From: Rhodobacter aestuarii
GTDB lineage: Bacteria; Pseudomonadota; Alphaproteobacteria; Rhodobacterales; Rhodobacteraceae
Assembly: GCF_900156655.1 (NCBI RefSeq)
Contig: NZ_FTOG01000010.1
Location: 99,304-163,303 of the forward strand
DNA: 64,000 bases
Direction: 5' to 3'
The notes under the pieces are model-generated. The model saw only the letters and a list, made by a program, of their open reading frames with translations, did not search any database and had not been told where the DNA came from. This document shows, one piece after another, positions 8,241 through 17,403 of the stretch. How positions within the stretch are numbered: position 1 is the first letter of the stretch; every line of letters begins with the position of its first letter. The position numbers and the translations under genes were made by a program.

Positions 8241-9002
8241 ATGCCCACCACGCTCGAATTCCTGACTGCTCCGGCCCTTTCGGGCACACGCCACGGGTTC
8301 TTTACCCGCAAGGGCGGTGCCTCGTCTGGGGTGTTTTCTGGGCTCAATTGCGGGCATGGCTCAAGCGATCAGACCGAGGCGGTGGCACTGAATCGGTCTC
8401 GTGTCGCTGACGCGATGGGTGTTGCGCCTGCCGCTATGGTCGGTGTTTGGCAGGTGCATTCCGCCGATGTGGTTGCCGTGGATGCGCCGCTTACGGAAAA
8501 GGTTGAGGCCGATGGCATTGTGACCGCCACGCCGGGGCTATTGCTGACGGTGCTGACCGCCGATTGCCAACCGGTGCTTTTTGCAGATCGGCAAGCCGGT
8601 GTGATTGGGGCCACCCATGCGGGTTGGCGCGGCAGCCTTGAGGGTATTTTGGAAGAAACCCTTGCCGCGATGGAGCGCCTTGGGGCGAAGCGCGCCAATA
8701 TCACCGCTGTCATTGGGCCGTGCATCTCGCAGCGCGCCTATGAGGTTGGGCACGACTTCATGGAAAACTTCTTGGTCGAGGATGCCGAGAATGCGCGTTT
8801 CTTTGCCGGTGGCCCGCAAGGCAAGCCGATGTTCGATTTGCCCGCCTATAGCCTTGCGCGGTTACGCGCTGCGGGTGTCGGCTCGGCGGAATGGATTGGG
8901 CGCTGCACCTATTCGGAACCAGATCGGTTTTATTCCTACCGCCGCACGACTCACGCGGGAGAGGCTGATTACGGGCGGCTGATCTCAACGATCCGGCTCT
9001 GA
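8241..9002 (+). CDS. pgeF: Peptidoglycan editing factor PgeF (multicopper polyphenol oxidase-like)
   Basis: This 253-residue cytoplasmic protein is of the YfiH/PgeF family, a laccase-fold enzyme that removes mis-incorporated L-Ser from peptidoglycan precursors and shows purine nucleosidase-like activity in some relatives. The metal-site triad is present: QVHS with His73, TADC with Cys109, and HAGWRG with His126. IGPCIS follows near residue 155. It is the third gene of the lgt unit, which links it to envelope biogenesis. Confidence 0.9.
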   Translation: MPTTLEFLTAPALSGTRHGFFTRKGGASSGVFSGLNCGHGSSDQTEAVALNRSRVADAMGVAPAAMVGVWQVHSADVVAVDAPLTEKVEADGIVTATPGLLLTVLTADCQPVLFADRQAGVIGATHAGWRGSLEGILEETLAAMERLGAKRANITAVIGPCISQRAYEVGHDFMENFLVEDAENARFFAGGPQGKPMFDLPAYSLARLRAAGVGSAEWIGRCTYSEPDRFYSYRRTTHAGEADYGRLISTIRL

Positions 9003-9258
9003 CCCCTGAGACTGCTCTGCGCCTTTGGGGCGCGAATGTGCTCTCGTTTACCAAAGCCTTGCCACAATTGTGGCGCTGATCGCGCGGATGCGGTGCAAAG
9101 GGCCTTGTTTTGCGCGCTCTGGTAACAATCGACGCGCCACAATTTCGGGCAATGTCAGATTAACTTTTTTGCTTAAGGGTCAAAACCTCGCCGCAAAGGG
9201 GAGCGATACCTTGGGGACCGGCTAGAAGACCCAAGATGCCTGAGGCAGGAGAGATAAG
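9003..9258. other. Intergenic region before the small basic protein
   Basis: This stretch of 256 bp holds no convincing ORF. A T-rich segment around 9161-9178 (attaactttttt, then gcttaagg) stands out and could be part of a promoter for the small gene at 9259. I see no RNA gene or repeat in it. Confidence 0.5.
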
Positions 9259-9444
9259 ATGACCGCCAAGACCAATCGCCGCTGGATGCGCACCGCCCTT
9301 GAGGGCAGCGTGAAATGTGATGTGGTGATGCCCTGGCAACGTGGCGCGCAACGCAGCGAAATGCTGGCGCGCCGGGATGGCCCGCAGGCCGCCCAAGGCA
9401 TGCGCAAAGACCAGATGCGTTGGCGCGCGAAAGCCGCCAGCTGA
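9259..9444 (+). CDS. Small basic conserved hypothetical protein
   Basis: This 61-residue, strongly basic protein starts MTAKTNRRWMRT and contains the pattern PWQRGAQRSEMLARR. It resembles a short conserved Rhodobacterales family that I know only as hypothetical. A good ribosome site (AGGAGAG) lies 6-10 nt before the ATG, and the composition matches the host. It has no transmembrane segment or signal peptide. The Arg/Lys richness suggests nucleic-acid or ribosome association, but that is a guess. Confidence 0.7.
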   Translation: MTAKTNRRWMRTALEGSVKCDVVMPWQRGAQRSEMLARRDGPQAAQGMRKDQMRWRAKAAS

Positions 9445-9504
9445 GAACTTCCCCGACCCTTTCGCCCCTGTGGGGCGGGCTGCCCTTTGGGTGGCCATTG
9501 CAGG

Positions 9505-9528
9505 GGCCGGGGGCTGCCACCCCCGGCC
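9505..9528. repeat. GC-rich stem-loop after the small gene
   Basis: GGCCGGGGG (9505-9513) and CCCCCGGCC (9520-9528) form a 9-bp stem with a 6-nt loop. No T-run follows, so it may be a factor-dependent or weak terminator. The rest of the gap from 9445 to 9749 shows nothing recognisable. Confidence 0.4.
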
Positions 9529-9749
9529 AAGGCATGTGCGCAAGGCGCGTGATTCGCGCCAATTGCGGCAAAATCTGGGCACTGTTGCCCACATCGGTGA
9601 CAGTCCGCGCCACGCCGCGCGGATTGGGTTACCGCCCTTTATCAATTCTTCACGAAATTTGACCTGCGCGCGAGAGCAGCGCATTTTCGGTTTGTCTTTC
9701 TGCATCCGGTGGGGGCCGCGCAGATATGACCAGACCGAAAGGCTGTGCC

Positions 9750-10562
9750 ATGTCATATTCCCACCGGGTGGGTACGGGGCAGGTGTCCCCCGTGCTGCGA
9801 CCCCAATCACAAATGCCCGCAGGCCAGCCGCGCAAGGGGTTGCCCACGGGGAAGACGCTGCGTGCGATGCCGCTGACGCGCCGTTATGAGGCGATGTGGC
9901 TCGGGGCTGAGGGCGAAATCCTCGACAGCACCCGCCTTGCGCCAGCCATGCCACTTTTTGAAGAGGCGTTCTCGGCCCTTGCGCGCGGGGCGGTGCTGGC
10001 CACCACACAAGGGCCTGTCGCGGTCGAAGATTTGGTGCCGGGCATGCAGGTCATGACCGCCGAAGGGGCGGAGGAAATCGTGACTTGGGTGGGCTCCATG
10101 GTGATTTACCCGGGCCGTGACGGGGCTGATGGGGGCGCAGAGCCTGTCACCCTGACACGGGTCACCGCCGAGGCATTGGGGGCCGGGCGTCCGATGCAGG
10201 ATGTGGTGCTTGGCCCGCGCGCGCGCCTTTGCCTGCATGATGCGCGGCTGCGCCGTGTCGCGGGCTATGACGCGGCCTATGTGCCGGCCCGCGCCTTTGT
10301 TGACGGGGTGAGCGTGATCGAGGTGACCCCGGTCGCACCGGTCACTGTCTATCATGTCGTGTTGCAGCGGCATGGCTCGCTCAAAGTGGCGGGGCTGGAG
10401 GTAGAGGCTTTCCATCCCGGCGAGGGTGTGGAGCGCATGATCGACCCGCGAATGCTGTCGCTTTTCGCGGCGCAATTCCCGCAAATGCCCGATCTTTCCG
10501 GCTTCGGCCCGCAGGCGCATCCGCGGCTTACCCGGTTTGAGGTGGAAAGCCTTTGGGACTGA
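9750..10562 (+). CDS. Hint-domain protein
   Basis: This protein of about 270 residues has a Hint (hedgehog/intein) fold region starting at ALARGAVLATTQGPVAVEDLVPG, the usual Hint opening (here with Ala where the splicing nucleophile Cys or Ser would be). It ends with VYHVVLQRHGSLKVAGLEVEAF, a block close to the Hint C-terminal H-x-x-L pattern. Many Rhodobacterales encode such Hint_2-type proteins attached to secreted calcium-binding proteins; here the domain stands alone. The start is uncertain: ATG at 9726 or 9750, neither with a strong ribosome site. A bidirectional terminator follows. The function is unknown. Confidence 0.72.
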   Translation: MSYSHRVGTGQVSPVLRPQSQMPAGQPRKGLPTGKTLRAMPLTRRYEAMWLGAEGEILDSTRLAPAMPLFEEAFSALARGAVLATTQGPVAVEDLVPGMQVMTAEGAEEIVTWVGSMVIYPGRDGADGGAEPVTLTRVTAEALGAGRPMQDVVLGPRARLCLHDARLRRVAGYDAAYVPARAFVDGVSVIEVTPVAPVTVYHVVLQRHGSLKVAGLEVEAFHPGEGVERMIDPRMLSLFAAQFPQMPDLSGFGPQAHPRLTRFEVESLWD

Positions 10563-10580
10563 TCGCGCAGCTTTAAAAAA

Positions 10581-10604
10581 ACCGGCGCTCTTGCGGGCGC
10601 CGGT
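10581..10604. terminator. Bidirectional terminator
   Basis: ACCGGCGC (10581-10588) and GCGCCGGT (10597-10604) form an 8-bp stem with an A-run before and TTTT after. It lies between the convergent Hint-domain and universal stress protein genes. Confidence 0.8.
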
Positions 10605-10623
10605 TTTGCGTGGGTCGCGTGGC

Positions 10624-11463
10624 TTAATGCGCCATCAAGATCGGCACTTCGGCCTGTTCGAGCATATTGCGGGTCGCGCCACCCAAAATCGCCTCGCGGA
10701 ACCGCGAATGGCCATAGGCCCCCATCACCACCATCTGTGCCGAGGTATCGCGCACATGACGGTTGATCACATCAGAAATGCGCGGCAGCGTTTTCGCCAA
10801 AACCGAGACCTCGACCTTGACGCCGTGACGCGCCAGCCATTGGCTGAGCTGCCCGCCCGGGTCCGAACGTTCCGGCCCATGCGCGGGTGGGTCAATCACC
10901 GTGATGTCGACAAGCTGTGCCGATTTCAAAAGCGGCAGCGCCTTGCGGATCGCGTTCATCGCCTCGTTCGATTGGTTCCACGCCACCACAACCCGGCGCG
11001 CGTTCAGGCTGACCACTTGCCCATCAGGCACGATCAGTGCGGGGGATTGGCCTTCGAAAAGCGCGGCTTCCACCGCGGCCTCCAATTCCTGCCCGCGGCC
11101 CTCGCCATAGGGATGGCCCATCACGACCAAGTCGGCGAAGCGCGCGCGCAGCCCAACCACCGTTGCAATCGCGCCGATTTGGGCCACCACAGCCTCGGTG
11201 CTCCAGCGAATATCTTCGCTAGAAAGGCGCTCATTGATCGCTTTTTCGGTCTCGCGGGCCTCTTCTTGCGCCCGATCGAGAACTTCTTGCTGCACAAACG
11301 CCGTTGCTCCGGCATAATAGTAGCCAGTTTGGGTGCGATCGACGCCCAAACACAACACTTCCAGATGTGCATCTTCGGCACGGGCCACCGCGACTGCCGA
11401 GTCGATTTGTCCATGCGCTTGTGAGACATCCGTCACAATCGTCAAAACCGTCTTGTAGGCCAT
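10624..11463 (-). CDS. Universal stress protein (UspA family)
   Basis: This 279-residue protein has two Usp-like halves. The C-terminal half keeps the ATP-binding pattern G-x2-G-x9-G(S/T), visible as MGAYGHSRFREAILGGATRN near residues 245-264. The N-terminal half is more diverged. UspA proteins help survival under stress and low oxygen. It is divergent from ccoN, and a near-perfect FNR box lies 61 bp upstream of its start. Co-regulation with the cbb3 oxidase under oxygen limitation is therefore likely. The neighbourhood uspA-ccoN is common in related bacteria. Confidence 0.88.
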   Translation of the reverse strand: MAYKTVLTIVTDVSQAHGQIDSAVAVARAEDAHLEVLCLGVDRTQTGYYYAGATAFVQQEVLDRAQEEARETEKAINERLSSEDIRWSTEAVVAQIGAIATVVGLRARFADLVVMGHPYGEGRGQELEAAVEAALFEGQSPALIVPDGQVVSLNARRVVVAWNQSNEAMNAIRKALPLLKSAQLVDITVIDPPAHGPERSDPGGQLSQWLARHGVKVEVSVLAKTLPRISDVINRHVRDTSAQMVVMGAYGHSRFREAILGGATRNMLEQAEVPILMAH

Positions 11464-11523
11464 CTACTGCCCCCTGAATGCGGATTTATCAGCAATCTCT
11501 AACGATTCGAACGGGTTTGCACA

Positions 11524-11537
11524 TTGACGAGGATCAA
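11524..11537. promoter_or_regulatory. FNR box 1 (uspA side)
   Basis: TTGACGAGGATCAA matches the FNR/FnrL consensus TTGAT-N4-ATCAA with one difference. Its centre is 67 bp upstream of the universal stress protein start. Confidence 0.65.
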
Positions 11538-11607
11538 GGCAGACCCTTTACAGGAGGTGGGCGCGCTGTCATGGTGCGGCGAAAGAACGCACCACCTTGT
11601 CAAGAAA

Positions 11608-11621
11608 TTGATCAAGATCAA
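11608..11621. promoter_or_regulatory. FNR box 2 (ccoN side)
   Basis: TTGATCAAGATCAA is a perfect TTGAT-N4-ATCAA palindrome, centred about 111 bp upstream of the ccoN start. It fits oxygen control of the cbb3 oxidase by FnrL. Confidence 0.8.
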
Positions 11622-11725
11622 GGCGGGTGGCATACCCTGAAATCACAAGAGACAAGTCGAGAAACTTCTGCCCCGACCGACTCGGGATGGGACAGAAGAA
11701 CAACAAGACGAAGGGACGCAAAAAT

Positions 11726-13324
11726 ATGTGGGATTACATCAAGCTGATCGCGCTTGGTCTCGCGGCGGCGCTTGCTGCATACGCAGCGAGTCAGGCGCGG
11801 GACCTGCCGTATATGGTGAACATGATCGAGGCCATGCTGGCCGCGGTCATCGCGTTCATCTGGATACTGCGCACAATGGGGGACCCCAAACCCTCGAAAA
11901 ACGAATATTGCGACGGCGTTATTCGCGCCGGCGTTATTGCAACCACCTTCTGGGGCGTGGTCGGCTTCCTTGTGGCCGTGATCATCGCTTTCCAGCTCGC
12001 CTTCCCGCAGCTCAACCTTGAGTTCGGCAATGGTATGCTCAACTTCGGGCGCCTGCGTCCGCTGCATACGTCGGCGGTTATTTTCGCTTTTGGTGGTAAC
12101 GCGCTGATCGCTTCTGCCTTCTATGTTGTGCAACGCACCTCGGCGGCGCGCCTGTTTGGCGGCAATTCGCTCGGTTGGTTCGTGTTCTGGGGCTGGCAGC
12201 TGATCATCGTGATGGCCGCTTCGTCCTATTTGCTCGGCGGCTCGCAAGGCCGTGAATATGCCGAGATGAACTGGCATATCGACCTGTGGATCACCGTTGT
12301 TTGGGTGGCTTACCTGCTCGCCTTCCTCGGCACGATCTTCAAACGCAAAGAACCCCACATCTATGTGGCGAACTGGTTCTACCTGTCGTTCATCGTGACG
12401 ATTGCGATGCTCCACCTCGTCAACAACCTCGCGATTCCGGTGTCGATCTTCGGTTCGAAATCGGTTCAGGTGATGTCGGGCGTGCAAGATGCCATGACGC
12501 AATGGTGGTATGGCCACAACGCCGTGGGCTTCTTCCTGACCGCCGGCTTCTTGGGCATGATGTACTACTTCGTGCCGAAACAAGCTGAACGTCCCGTCTA
12601 TTCGTACAAACTCTCGATCGTCCACTTCTGGGCCCTGATCTTCCTGTACATCTGGGCTGGCCCGCACCACCTGCACTACACCGCGCTGCCCGACTGGGCC
12701 TCGACGCTCGGCATGGTGATGTCGGTAATCCTGTGGATGCCGTCCTGGGGTGGCATGATCAACGGTCTGATGACGCTTTCGGGCGCTTGGGACAAACTCC
12801 GCACCGATCCGGTTATTCGTATGATGGTTGTGTCCATCGGCTTCTACGGCATGTCGACCTTTGAAGGTCCGATGATGTCTATCAAAGCTGTGAACTCGCT
12901 CAGCCACTACACCGACTGGACCATTGGCCACGTGCACTCGGGTGCGCTCGGCTGGAACGGCATGATCACCTTCGGCATGCTCTACTTCCTGACGCCGCGC
13001 CTGTGGGGCCGTTCGGGTCTCTACTCGCTCAAACTGGTCAGCTGGCACTTCTGGCTCGCCACCATCGGGATCGTGCTCTACGCGTCCTCGATGTGGGTGA
13101 CCGGCATCATGGAAGGCCTGATGTGGCGTGAAGTCGATGCGCAAGGCTTCCTTGTGAACGCTTTTGCCGACACCGTGGCTGCGAAAATGCCGATGTATGT
13201 CGTGCGTGGTTGCGGCGGGGTGCTCTATCTCACCGGCGGCATCATCATGGCCTACAACCTCTGGGCCACCGTGGCCAAACAACCGAAAACGGCCGAAGCT
13301 TCGGTCGCGGTCCCGGCGGAATAA
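11726..13324 (+). CDS. ccoN: Cytochrome cbb3 oxidase subunit I CcoN
   Basis: This 532-residue integral membrane protein is the catalytic subunit of the high-affinity cbb3 terminal oxidase, carrying haem b, haem b3 and CuB. It has twelve or so hydrophobic segments with conserved His clusters, for example [29 protein letters not shown] and [13 protein letters not shown]. The length equals that of known Rhodobacter CcoN. The start at 11726 ([11 protein letters not shown]) follows GAAGGGA; the upstream open frame is non-homologous and crosses the FNR box. It is the first gene of ccoNOQP, with 12 bp to ccoO. Confidence 0.96.
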   Translation: MWDYIKLIALGLAAALAAYAASQARDLPYMVNMIEAMLAAVIAFIWILRTMGDPKPSKNEYCDGVIRAGVIATTFWGVVGFLVAVIIAFQLAFPQLNLEFGNGMLNFGRLRPLHTSAVIFAFGGNALIASAFYVVQRTSAARLFGGNSLGWFVFWGWQLIIVMAASSYLLGGSQGREYAEMNWHIDLWITVVWVAYLLAFLGTIFKRKEPHIYVANWFYLSFIVTIAMLHLVNNLAIPVSIFGSKSVQVMSGVQDAMTQWWYGHNAVGFFLTAGFLGMMYYFVPKQAERPVYSYKLSIVHFWALIFLYIWAGPHHLHYTALPDWASTLGMVMSVILWMPSWGGMINGLMTLSGAWDKLRTDPVIRMMVVSIGFYGMSTFEGPMMSIKAVNSLSHYTDWTIGHVHSGALGWNGMITFGMLYFLTPRLWGRSGLYSLKLVSWHFWLATIGIVLYASSMWVTGIMEGLMWREVDAQGFLVNAFADTVAAKMPMYVVRGCGGVLYLTGGIIMAYNLWATVAKQPKTAEASVAVPAE

Positions 13325-13336
13325 GGAGAGACGCAG

Positions 13337-14065
13337 ATGGCAATTCTGGACAAACACCACGTTCTTGAAAAGAACGCGACGCTGCTGCTTATCTTCTCTT
13401 TCCTCGTCGTGACCATCGGCGGGATCGTCGAGATCGCGCCGCTGTTCTACCTCGAAAACACGATCGAGAAAGTGGAAGGGGTTCGCCCCTACACGCCCCT
13501 CGAACTCACCGGGCGCGATATCTACATCCGCGAGGGCTGCTATGTTTGCCACTCGCAGATGATCCGCCCGATGCGTGACGAGGTGGAACGTTACGGCCAC
13601 TATTCGCTTGCGGCCGAGTCGATGTACGACCACCCGTTCCAGTGGGGCTCCAAGCGGACGGGGCCTGACCTCGCCCGCGTTGGCGGCCGTTACTCGGATG
13701 CGTGGCATGTCGAACACCTGACGAACCCGCAATCGGTGGTGCCGGAGTCGGTGATGCCGAGCTACAGCTACCTGTCGCACGTGCCGCTCGACAGCACTTA
13801 CATCGAGGAACGTCTGGAAACCGACGCCCTCGTTGGGGTGCCTTACACCTCGGAAATGATCGCAACGGCGAAAGCAGACTTCGTGTCTCAGGCGAACCCT
13901 GACGAAGACTACGACTCGCTGCTCGAGCATTACGGCGAAAAAGTGAACGTTCGGAACTTTGATGGCCAACCCGGCCTGACGGAGATGGACGCGCTGATCG
14001 CCTATCTGCAGGTGCTGGGGACGATGGTCGATTTCTCGACCTTCCAGCCCGTGGCTAGTCGCTGA
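13337..14065 (+). CDS. ccoO: Cytochrome cbb3 oxidase monohaem subunit CcoO
   Basis: This 242-residue membrane-anchored cytochrome c subunit feeds electrons to CcoN. An N-terminal transmembrane helix (about 12-36) is followed by the haem-binding CYVCH at 68-72, and a downstream SVMPSY motif supplies the axial Met. AAGGAGA precedes the ATG. It is the second gene of the ccoNOQP operon. Confidence 0.96.
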   Translation: MAILDKHHVLEKNATLLLIFSFLVVTIGGIVEIAPLFYLENTIEKVEGVRPYTPLELTGRDIYIREGCYVCHSQMIRPMRDEVERYGHYSLAAESMYDHPFQWGSKRTGPDLARVGGRYSDAWHVEHLTNPQSVVPESVMPSYSYLSHVPLDSTYIEERLETDALVGVPYTSEMIATAKADFVSQANPDEDYDSLLEHYGEKVNVRNFDGQPGLTEMDALIAYLQVLGTMVDFSTFQPVASR

Positions 14066-14076
14066 GGAGAGCTGGG

Positions 14077-14286
14077 ATGGACTATCATATCTTGCGTGAA
14101 TTTGCCGATAGTTGGGCGGCGGCTGCGATGCTGCTGGTCTTCCTCGGTGCCGTGGTCTGGGCGTTCCGTCCGGGTTCGGCGAAGACTCACGCCGATACGG
14201 CGAACATCCCTTTCCGGCATGAAGACAAACCCGCCGATCCCGGCGCGGGCGACAGCCTGCGCTCGGACGACGGCGCCACGCGCTAA
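14077..14286 (+). CDS. ccoQ: Cytochrome cbb3 oxidase small subunit CcoQ
   Basis: This 69-residue protein has a single transmembrane helix (about residues 12-30) and a polar C-terminal tail. This matches CcoQ (FixQ), which stabilises the interaction of CcoP with the CcoNO core. A GGAGAGC site precedes the start. Its position between ccoO and ccoP confirms the assignment. Confidence 0.92.
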   Translation: MDYHILREFADSWAAAAMLLVFLGAVVWAFRPGSAKTHADTANIPFRHEDKPADPGAGDSLRSDDGATR

Positions 14287-14298
14287 GGAGGCGTGGAA

Positions 14299-15189
14299 AT
14301 GAGCAAAAAACCGACGAAAAAAGAGATCCAGACCACGGGCCATTCGTGGGATGGGATCGAAGAACTGAACACGCCGCTGCCGCGCTGGTGGCTGTGGACC
14401 TTCTATGCCTGCATCGTTTGGGGTGTGGCCTATTCGATCGCCATGCCGGCTTGGCCGATCTTTGCTTCGGGGGCGACCCCGGGTCTGCTCGGGTCCTCGA
14501 CCCGCGCCGATGTGGACAAAGAAATCGCCAAATTCGCCGAAATGAACAAAGCGATTGAAGAGAAGCTGGTGGCAACGGAACTGACCGAGATCTCGAGCGA
14601 TCCCGAGTTGGTCACCTATGTCAACAACGCTGGCGGCGCTGTGTTCCGGACTTGGTGCGCGCAGTGCCACGGTTCGGGCGCGGGCGGCAACAAAGGCTTC
14701 CCGAGCCTGATCGACAGCGACTGGCTCCATGGCGGTACGATCGACCAGATCTATCTGGACGTGCAGCATGGTATCCGCGATCCGCTTGATCCCGATACCA
14801 ACGCGGCGGCGCAGATGCCGGCACACCTCGACGACGAGCTGCTGGAACCGGCGCAGATCGACGAAGTCGTTCAATATGTCCGCCAAATCTCGGGCCAAGA
14901 TGCCGATGCCGAATTGGCGACGGCTGGCGCTGAGGTCTTTGCCGAATGGTGCGTCTCGTGCCACGGCGAAGATGCCAAGGGCATGCAAGAAATGGGTGCG
15001 CCCAACCTGACCGACGCGATCTGGCTCTATGGCGGTGACGTTGACACGCTCACCACCACGATCCGGCACGGCCGCGCTGGCGTGATGCCCTCGTGGAGCT
15101 ACGGCACCACCGAAGGCACCTCGCGTCTGAGCGAAGTGCAGATCCGCGCTGTCTCCGCCTATGTGCACAGCCTCGGCGGCGGCGAATAA
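14299..15189 (+). CDS. ccoP: Cytochrome cbb3 oxidase dihaem subunit CcoP
   Basis: This 296-residue membrane-anchored dihaem cytochrome c is the electron-entry subunit of the oxidase. One transmembrane helix lies at about 31-55. Haem-binding CAQCH is at 120-124 and CVSCH at 218-222, each with a following Met region ([10 protein letters not shown] and GVMPSW). I choose ATG 14299, with AAGGAGG 7 nt upstream, over the in-frame GTG at 14293. A strong terminator follows, so ccoNOQP ends here. Confidence 0.96.
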   Translation: MSKKPTKKEIQTTGHSWDGIEELNTPLPRWWLWTFYACIVWGVAYSIAMPAWPIFASGATPGLLGSSTRADVDKEIAKFAEMNKAIEEKLVATELTEISSDPELVTYVNNAGGAVFRTWCAQCHGSGAGGNKGFPSLIDSDWLHGGTIDQIYLDVQHGIRDPLDPDTNAAAQMPAHLDDELLEPAQIDEVVQYVRQISGQDADAELATAGAEVFAEWCVSCHGEDAKGMQEMGAPNLTDAIWLYGGDVDTLTTTIRHGRAGVMPSWSYGTTEGTSRLSEVQIRAVSAYVHSLGGGE

Positions 15190-15204
15190 GCTTCAGTCAG
15201 ATAG

Positions 15205-15230
15205 TCGGGGCGGTCTTCGGGCCGCCCCGA
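15205..15230 (+). repeat. GC-rich stem-loop after ccoP
   Basis: TCGGGGCGG (15205-15213) pairs with CCGCCCCGA (15222-15230). It lacks a T-run and precedes the stronger terminator, so it may protect the 3' end of the ccoNOQP mRNA. Confidence 0.5.
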
Positions 15231-15234
15231 TGAG

Positions 15235-15284
15235 CACCGACGCCCCGTCCTGTTCGCGCGTTTCCTGGGGCGTCGGTGTTTTTT
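15235..15284 (+). terminator. Terminator of ccoNOQP
   Basis: A perfect 12-bp stem, CACCGACGCCCC (15235-15246) and GGGGCGTCGGTG (15267-15278), is followed directly by six T residues. It separates ccoNOQP from ccoGHIS. The remaining gap to 15485 (about 200 bp) must hold the ccoG promoter, but I see no clear FNR box in it. Confidence 0.88.
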
Positions 15285-15485
15285 GCGTTGTAAGTTGCGG
15301 TATTTTGTCCTTGCGACACTAAGTCCCATGGGGCAAGACGCACTCACCCATGACAGTCTCGGTCATATCGTGTATCGCAAATCTGTCTTTATATGCAGAT
15401 ATGATGATCTGCGCATCGAGGCATCCCCGTTCGGACCACGGGAAGGCGGCCCGGACGCAAGCGCATTGCCAACGGAGATGAACCC

Positions 15486-16940
15486 GTGAGCTCCACCGAA
15501 CCCACTGACGACGCGCCGCTTTATGAGGCGCGCGAACCTATTTTTCCGAAACGTATTTCCGGCAAGTTCCGTTCACTGAAATGGATCCTGATGTCGGTCA
15601 TGTTGGGGATTTATTACATCACCCCATGGATCCGCTGGAACCGCGGTCCGGCCCTGCCAGACCAAGCCGTGCTGCTCGATCTGGCGAATCGTCGCTTCTT
15701 CTTCTTCGGTCTCGAGATTTGGCCGCACGAGTTTTACTTCGTGGCGGGCTTGTTGATCATGGCCGGTCTGGGTCTTTTCCTGTTCACCTCGGCTTTGGGG
15801 CGTGTGTGGTGCGGCTATGCCTGCCCGCAAACGGTCTGGACGGACCTGTTCATTCTGGTTGAACGCTGGGTCGAAGGGGATCGGAACAACCGCATCCGCC
15901 TGCATCGCCAGCCGTGGAACGCAGAGAAAATCCGCAAGAGCCTGACGAAATGGACGTTGTGGCTGCTCATCGGTCTCGCGACCGGCGGGGCTTGGGTGTT
16001 CTATTTCACCGATGCGCCAACGCTTTTGGCGAACCTTTTCACCGGTGATGCCTCGCCAATCGCCTATACGACAATTGCCGTTGCCACCGCGACGACCTTT
16101 GCCTTTGGCGGGTTCGCGCGCGAACAGATGTGCATCTATGCCTGCCCGTGGCCGCGGATTCAGGCGGCGATGATGGACGAAGACACGATCACCATTGCCT
16201 ACCGCGAATGGCGCGGCGAACCGCGCGGCAAGTTGCACAAGGGGCAGGTGGCCGAAGGGCAGGGCGATTGCATTGATTGTATGGCCTGCTTCAACGTCTG
16301 CCCGATGGGGATCGACATCCGCAACGGCCAGCAGCTTGAATGCATCACCTGCGGGCTGTGCATCGACGCTTGCAACGAGATCATGGACAAGATCGGCAAG
16401 CCGCGCGGCCTTGTGGGCTATATGGCGCTCAAAGACGAAGCGAGCGAGCGTGCGGGCAACAAGGTGGTCAACATCTGGAAACACGTGCTGCGTCCGCGCA
16501 CGCTGGTGTACTTTACCCTGTGGTCTGGCTTCGGGATCGCGCTTGTCGTGGCGCTGTTCTTGCGCTCGCCGCTTGACTTCAACGTTACGCCGAACCGTGA
16601 CCCGCTTTACGTGATGCAAGGCGATGGGACGATCCGCAACATCTACACGATGCGGATCCGCAACAAGCATGGTGAAGACGTGACCTACCGTATCAGCGCA
16701 ACCACACCCGATGGTGAAGCTGATCCCACGCTGACCCTCTCGCTCGAGGGCCAAGAGGGTGATACGGTGACCGTACCGGCTGACCAGCTCTATAACCAGC
16801 GGCTCTATCTTGAAGCGGCGCCGCGGTCTGATCTGGCCACCACCAGCCGCACCGATATCGACATTTGGGTCGAACAGGTGGGCGGCGAAGTGCCGGTGAA
16901 GGACTCGGTTGGCACCGTGTTCAACGGGAAGGAGCAATGA
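15486..16940 (+). CDS. ccoG: Cytochrome c oxidase accessory protein CcoG (RdxA/FixG)
   Basis: This 484-residue membrane iron-sulfur protein is needed for cbb3 oxidase assembly and acts in copper reduction during CuB maturation. Several transmembrane helices are followed by two ferredoxin-type cluster motifs, CIDCMACFNVCP and CITCGLCIDAC (about residues 261-297), and a C-terminal Ig-like periplasmic domain. WCGYACPQTVW near residue 109 is also typical. The start is GTG at 15486 with GGAG upstream. It is the first gene of the ccoGHIS assembly operon, and ccoH follows within 2 bp. Confidence 0.95.
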   Translation: MSSTEPTDDAPLYEAREPIFPKRISGKFRSLKWILMSVMLGIYYITPWIRWNRGPALPDQAVLLDLANRRFFFFGLEIWPHEFYFVAGLLIMAGLGLFLFTSALGRVWCGYACPQTVWTDLFILVERWVEGDRNNRIRLHRQPWNAEKIRKSLTKWTLWLLIGLATGGAWVFYFTDAPTLLANLFTGDASPIAYTTIAVATATTFAFGGFAREQMCIYACPWPRIQAAMMDEDTITIAYREWRGEPRGKLHKGQVAEGQGDCIDCMACFNVCPMGIDIRNGQQLECITCGLCIDACNEIMDKIGKPRGLVGYMALKDEASERAGNKVVNIWKHVLRPRTLVYFTLWSGFGIALVVALFLRSPLDFNVTPNRDPLYVMQGDGTIRNIYTMRIRNKHGEDVTYRISATTPDGEADPTLTLSLEGQEGDTVTVPADQLYNQRLYLEAAPRSDLATTSRTDIDIWVEQVGGEVPVKDSVGTVFNGKEQ

Positions 16941-16941
16941 G

Positions 16942-17397
16942 ATGACGAAACCCCTCACCGGGCGCAAGGTGTTCGCAATGTTCGTGGCCTTCTTTGGCCT
17001 GATCATCGCAGTGAACGTGACGATGGCCTATAACGCCATCAAAACCTTCCCCGGTGTCGAGGAGGCCCATCCCTATAACGCATCGCAGACCTTTGATGCG
17101 GATCGGGAAGCGCAGGAGCGGCTCGGTTGGAGCGTGCGCCCTGCCTATGATGGGACGTCACTCATCATCGATATTCGCGACCGGGACGGAAATCCCGCCT
17201 CGGTCGCGGATTTGACTGTTTTGGTTGGCCGCAAGACCATGGCCGCCGAAGACCAAACCCCAGACATGACGCCATTGGGCGGGCTTTTCACTGCCCCGGT
17301 GGCCCTCGCCCCCGGCGATTGGCTGCTTCATATCAATGCGAAGTCGACTGACGGCACCGTCTTCCGCCAAAGGCTCGATTTCTTTGTCGACGGCTGA
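16942..17397 (+). CDS. ccoH: cbb3 oxidase assembly protein CcoH (FixH)
   Basis: This 151-residue protein has one N-terminal transmembrane helix (about 8-30, KVFAMFVAFFGLIIAV) and a periplasmic FixH domain. It is needed for stable cbb3 oxidase assembly. The start at 16942 follows AAGGAG overlapping the end of ccoG. The earlier in-frame ATG at 16909 lies inside ccoG and is less likely. Confidence 0.92.
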   Translation: MTKPLTGRKVFAMFVAFFGLIIAVNVTMAYNAIKTFPGVEEAHPYNASQTFDADREAQERLGWSVRPAYDGTSLIIDIRDRDGNPASVADLTVLVGRKTMAAEDQTPDMTPLGGLFTAPVALAPGDWLLHINAKSTDGTVFRQRLDFFVDG

Positions 17398-17403
17398 TGC
17401 GTC

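Noticed and set aside
11618..14575. 985-codon open frame on the minus strand across ccoN, ccoO and ccoQ and into ccoP
   Set aside because: It is antisense to four certain cbb3 genes. The composition is His/Arg-rich as expected for a shadow of GC-rich coding DNA, and no family resemblance is seen.
15285..15485. FNR box before ccoG
   Set aside because: The gap has no TTGAT-N4-ATCAA-like sequence; only weak fragments are present.
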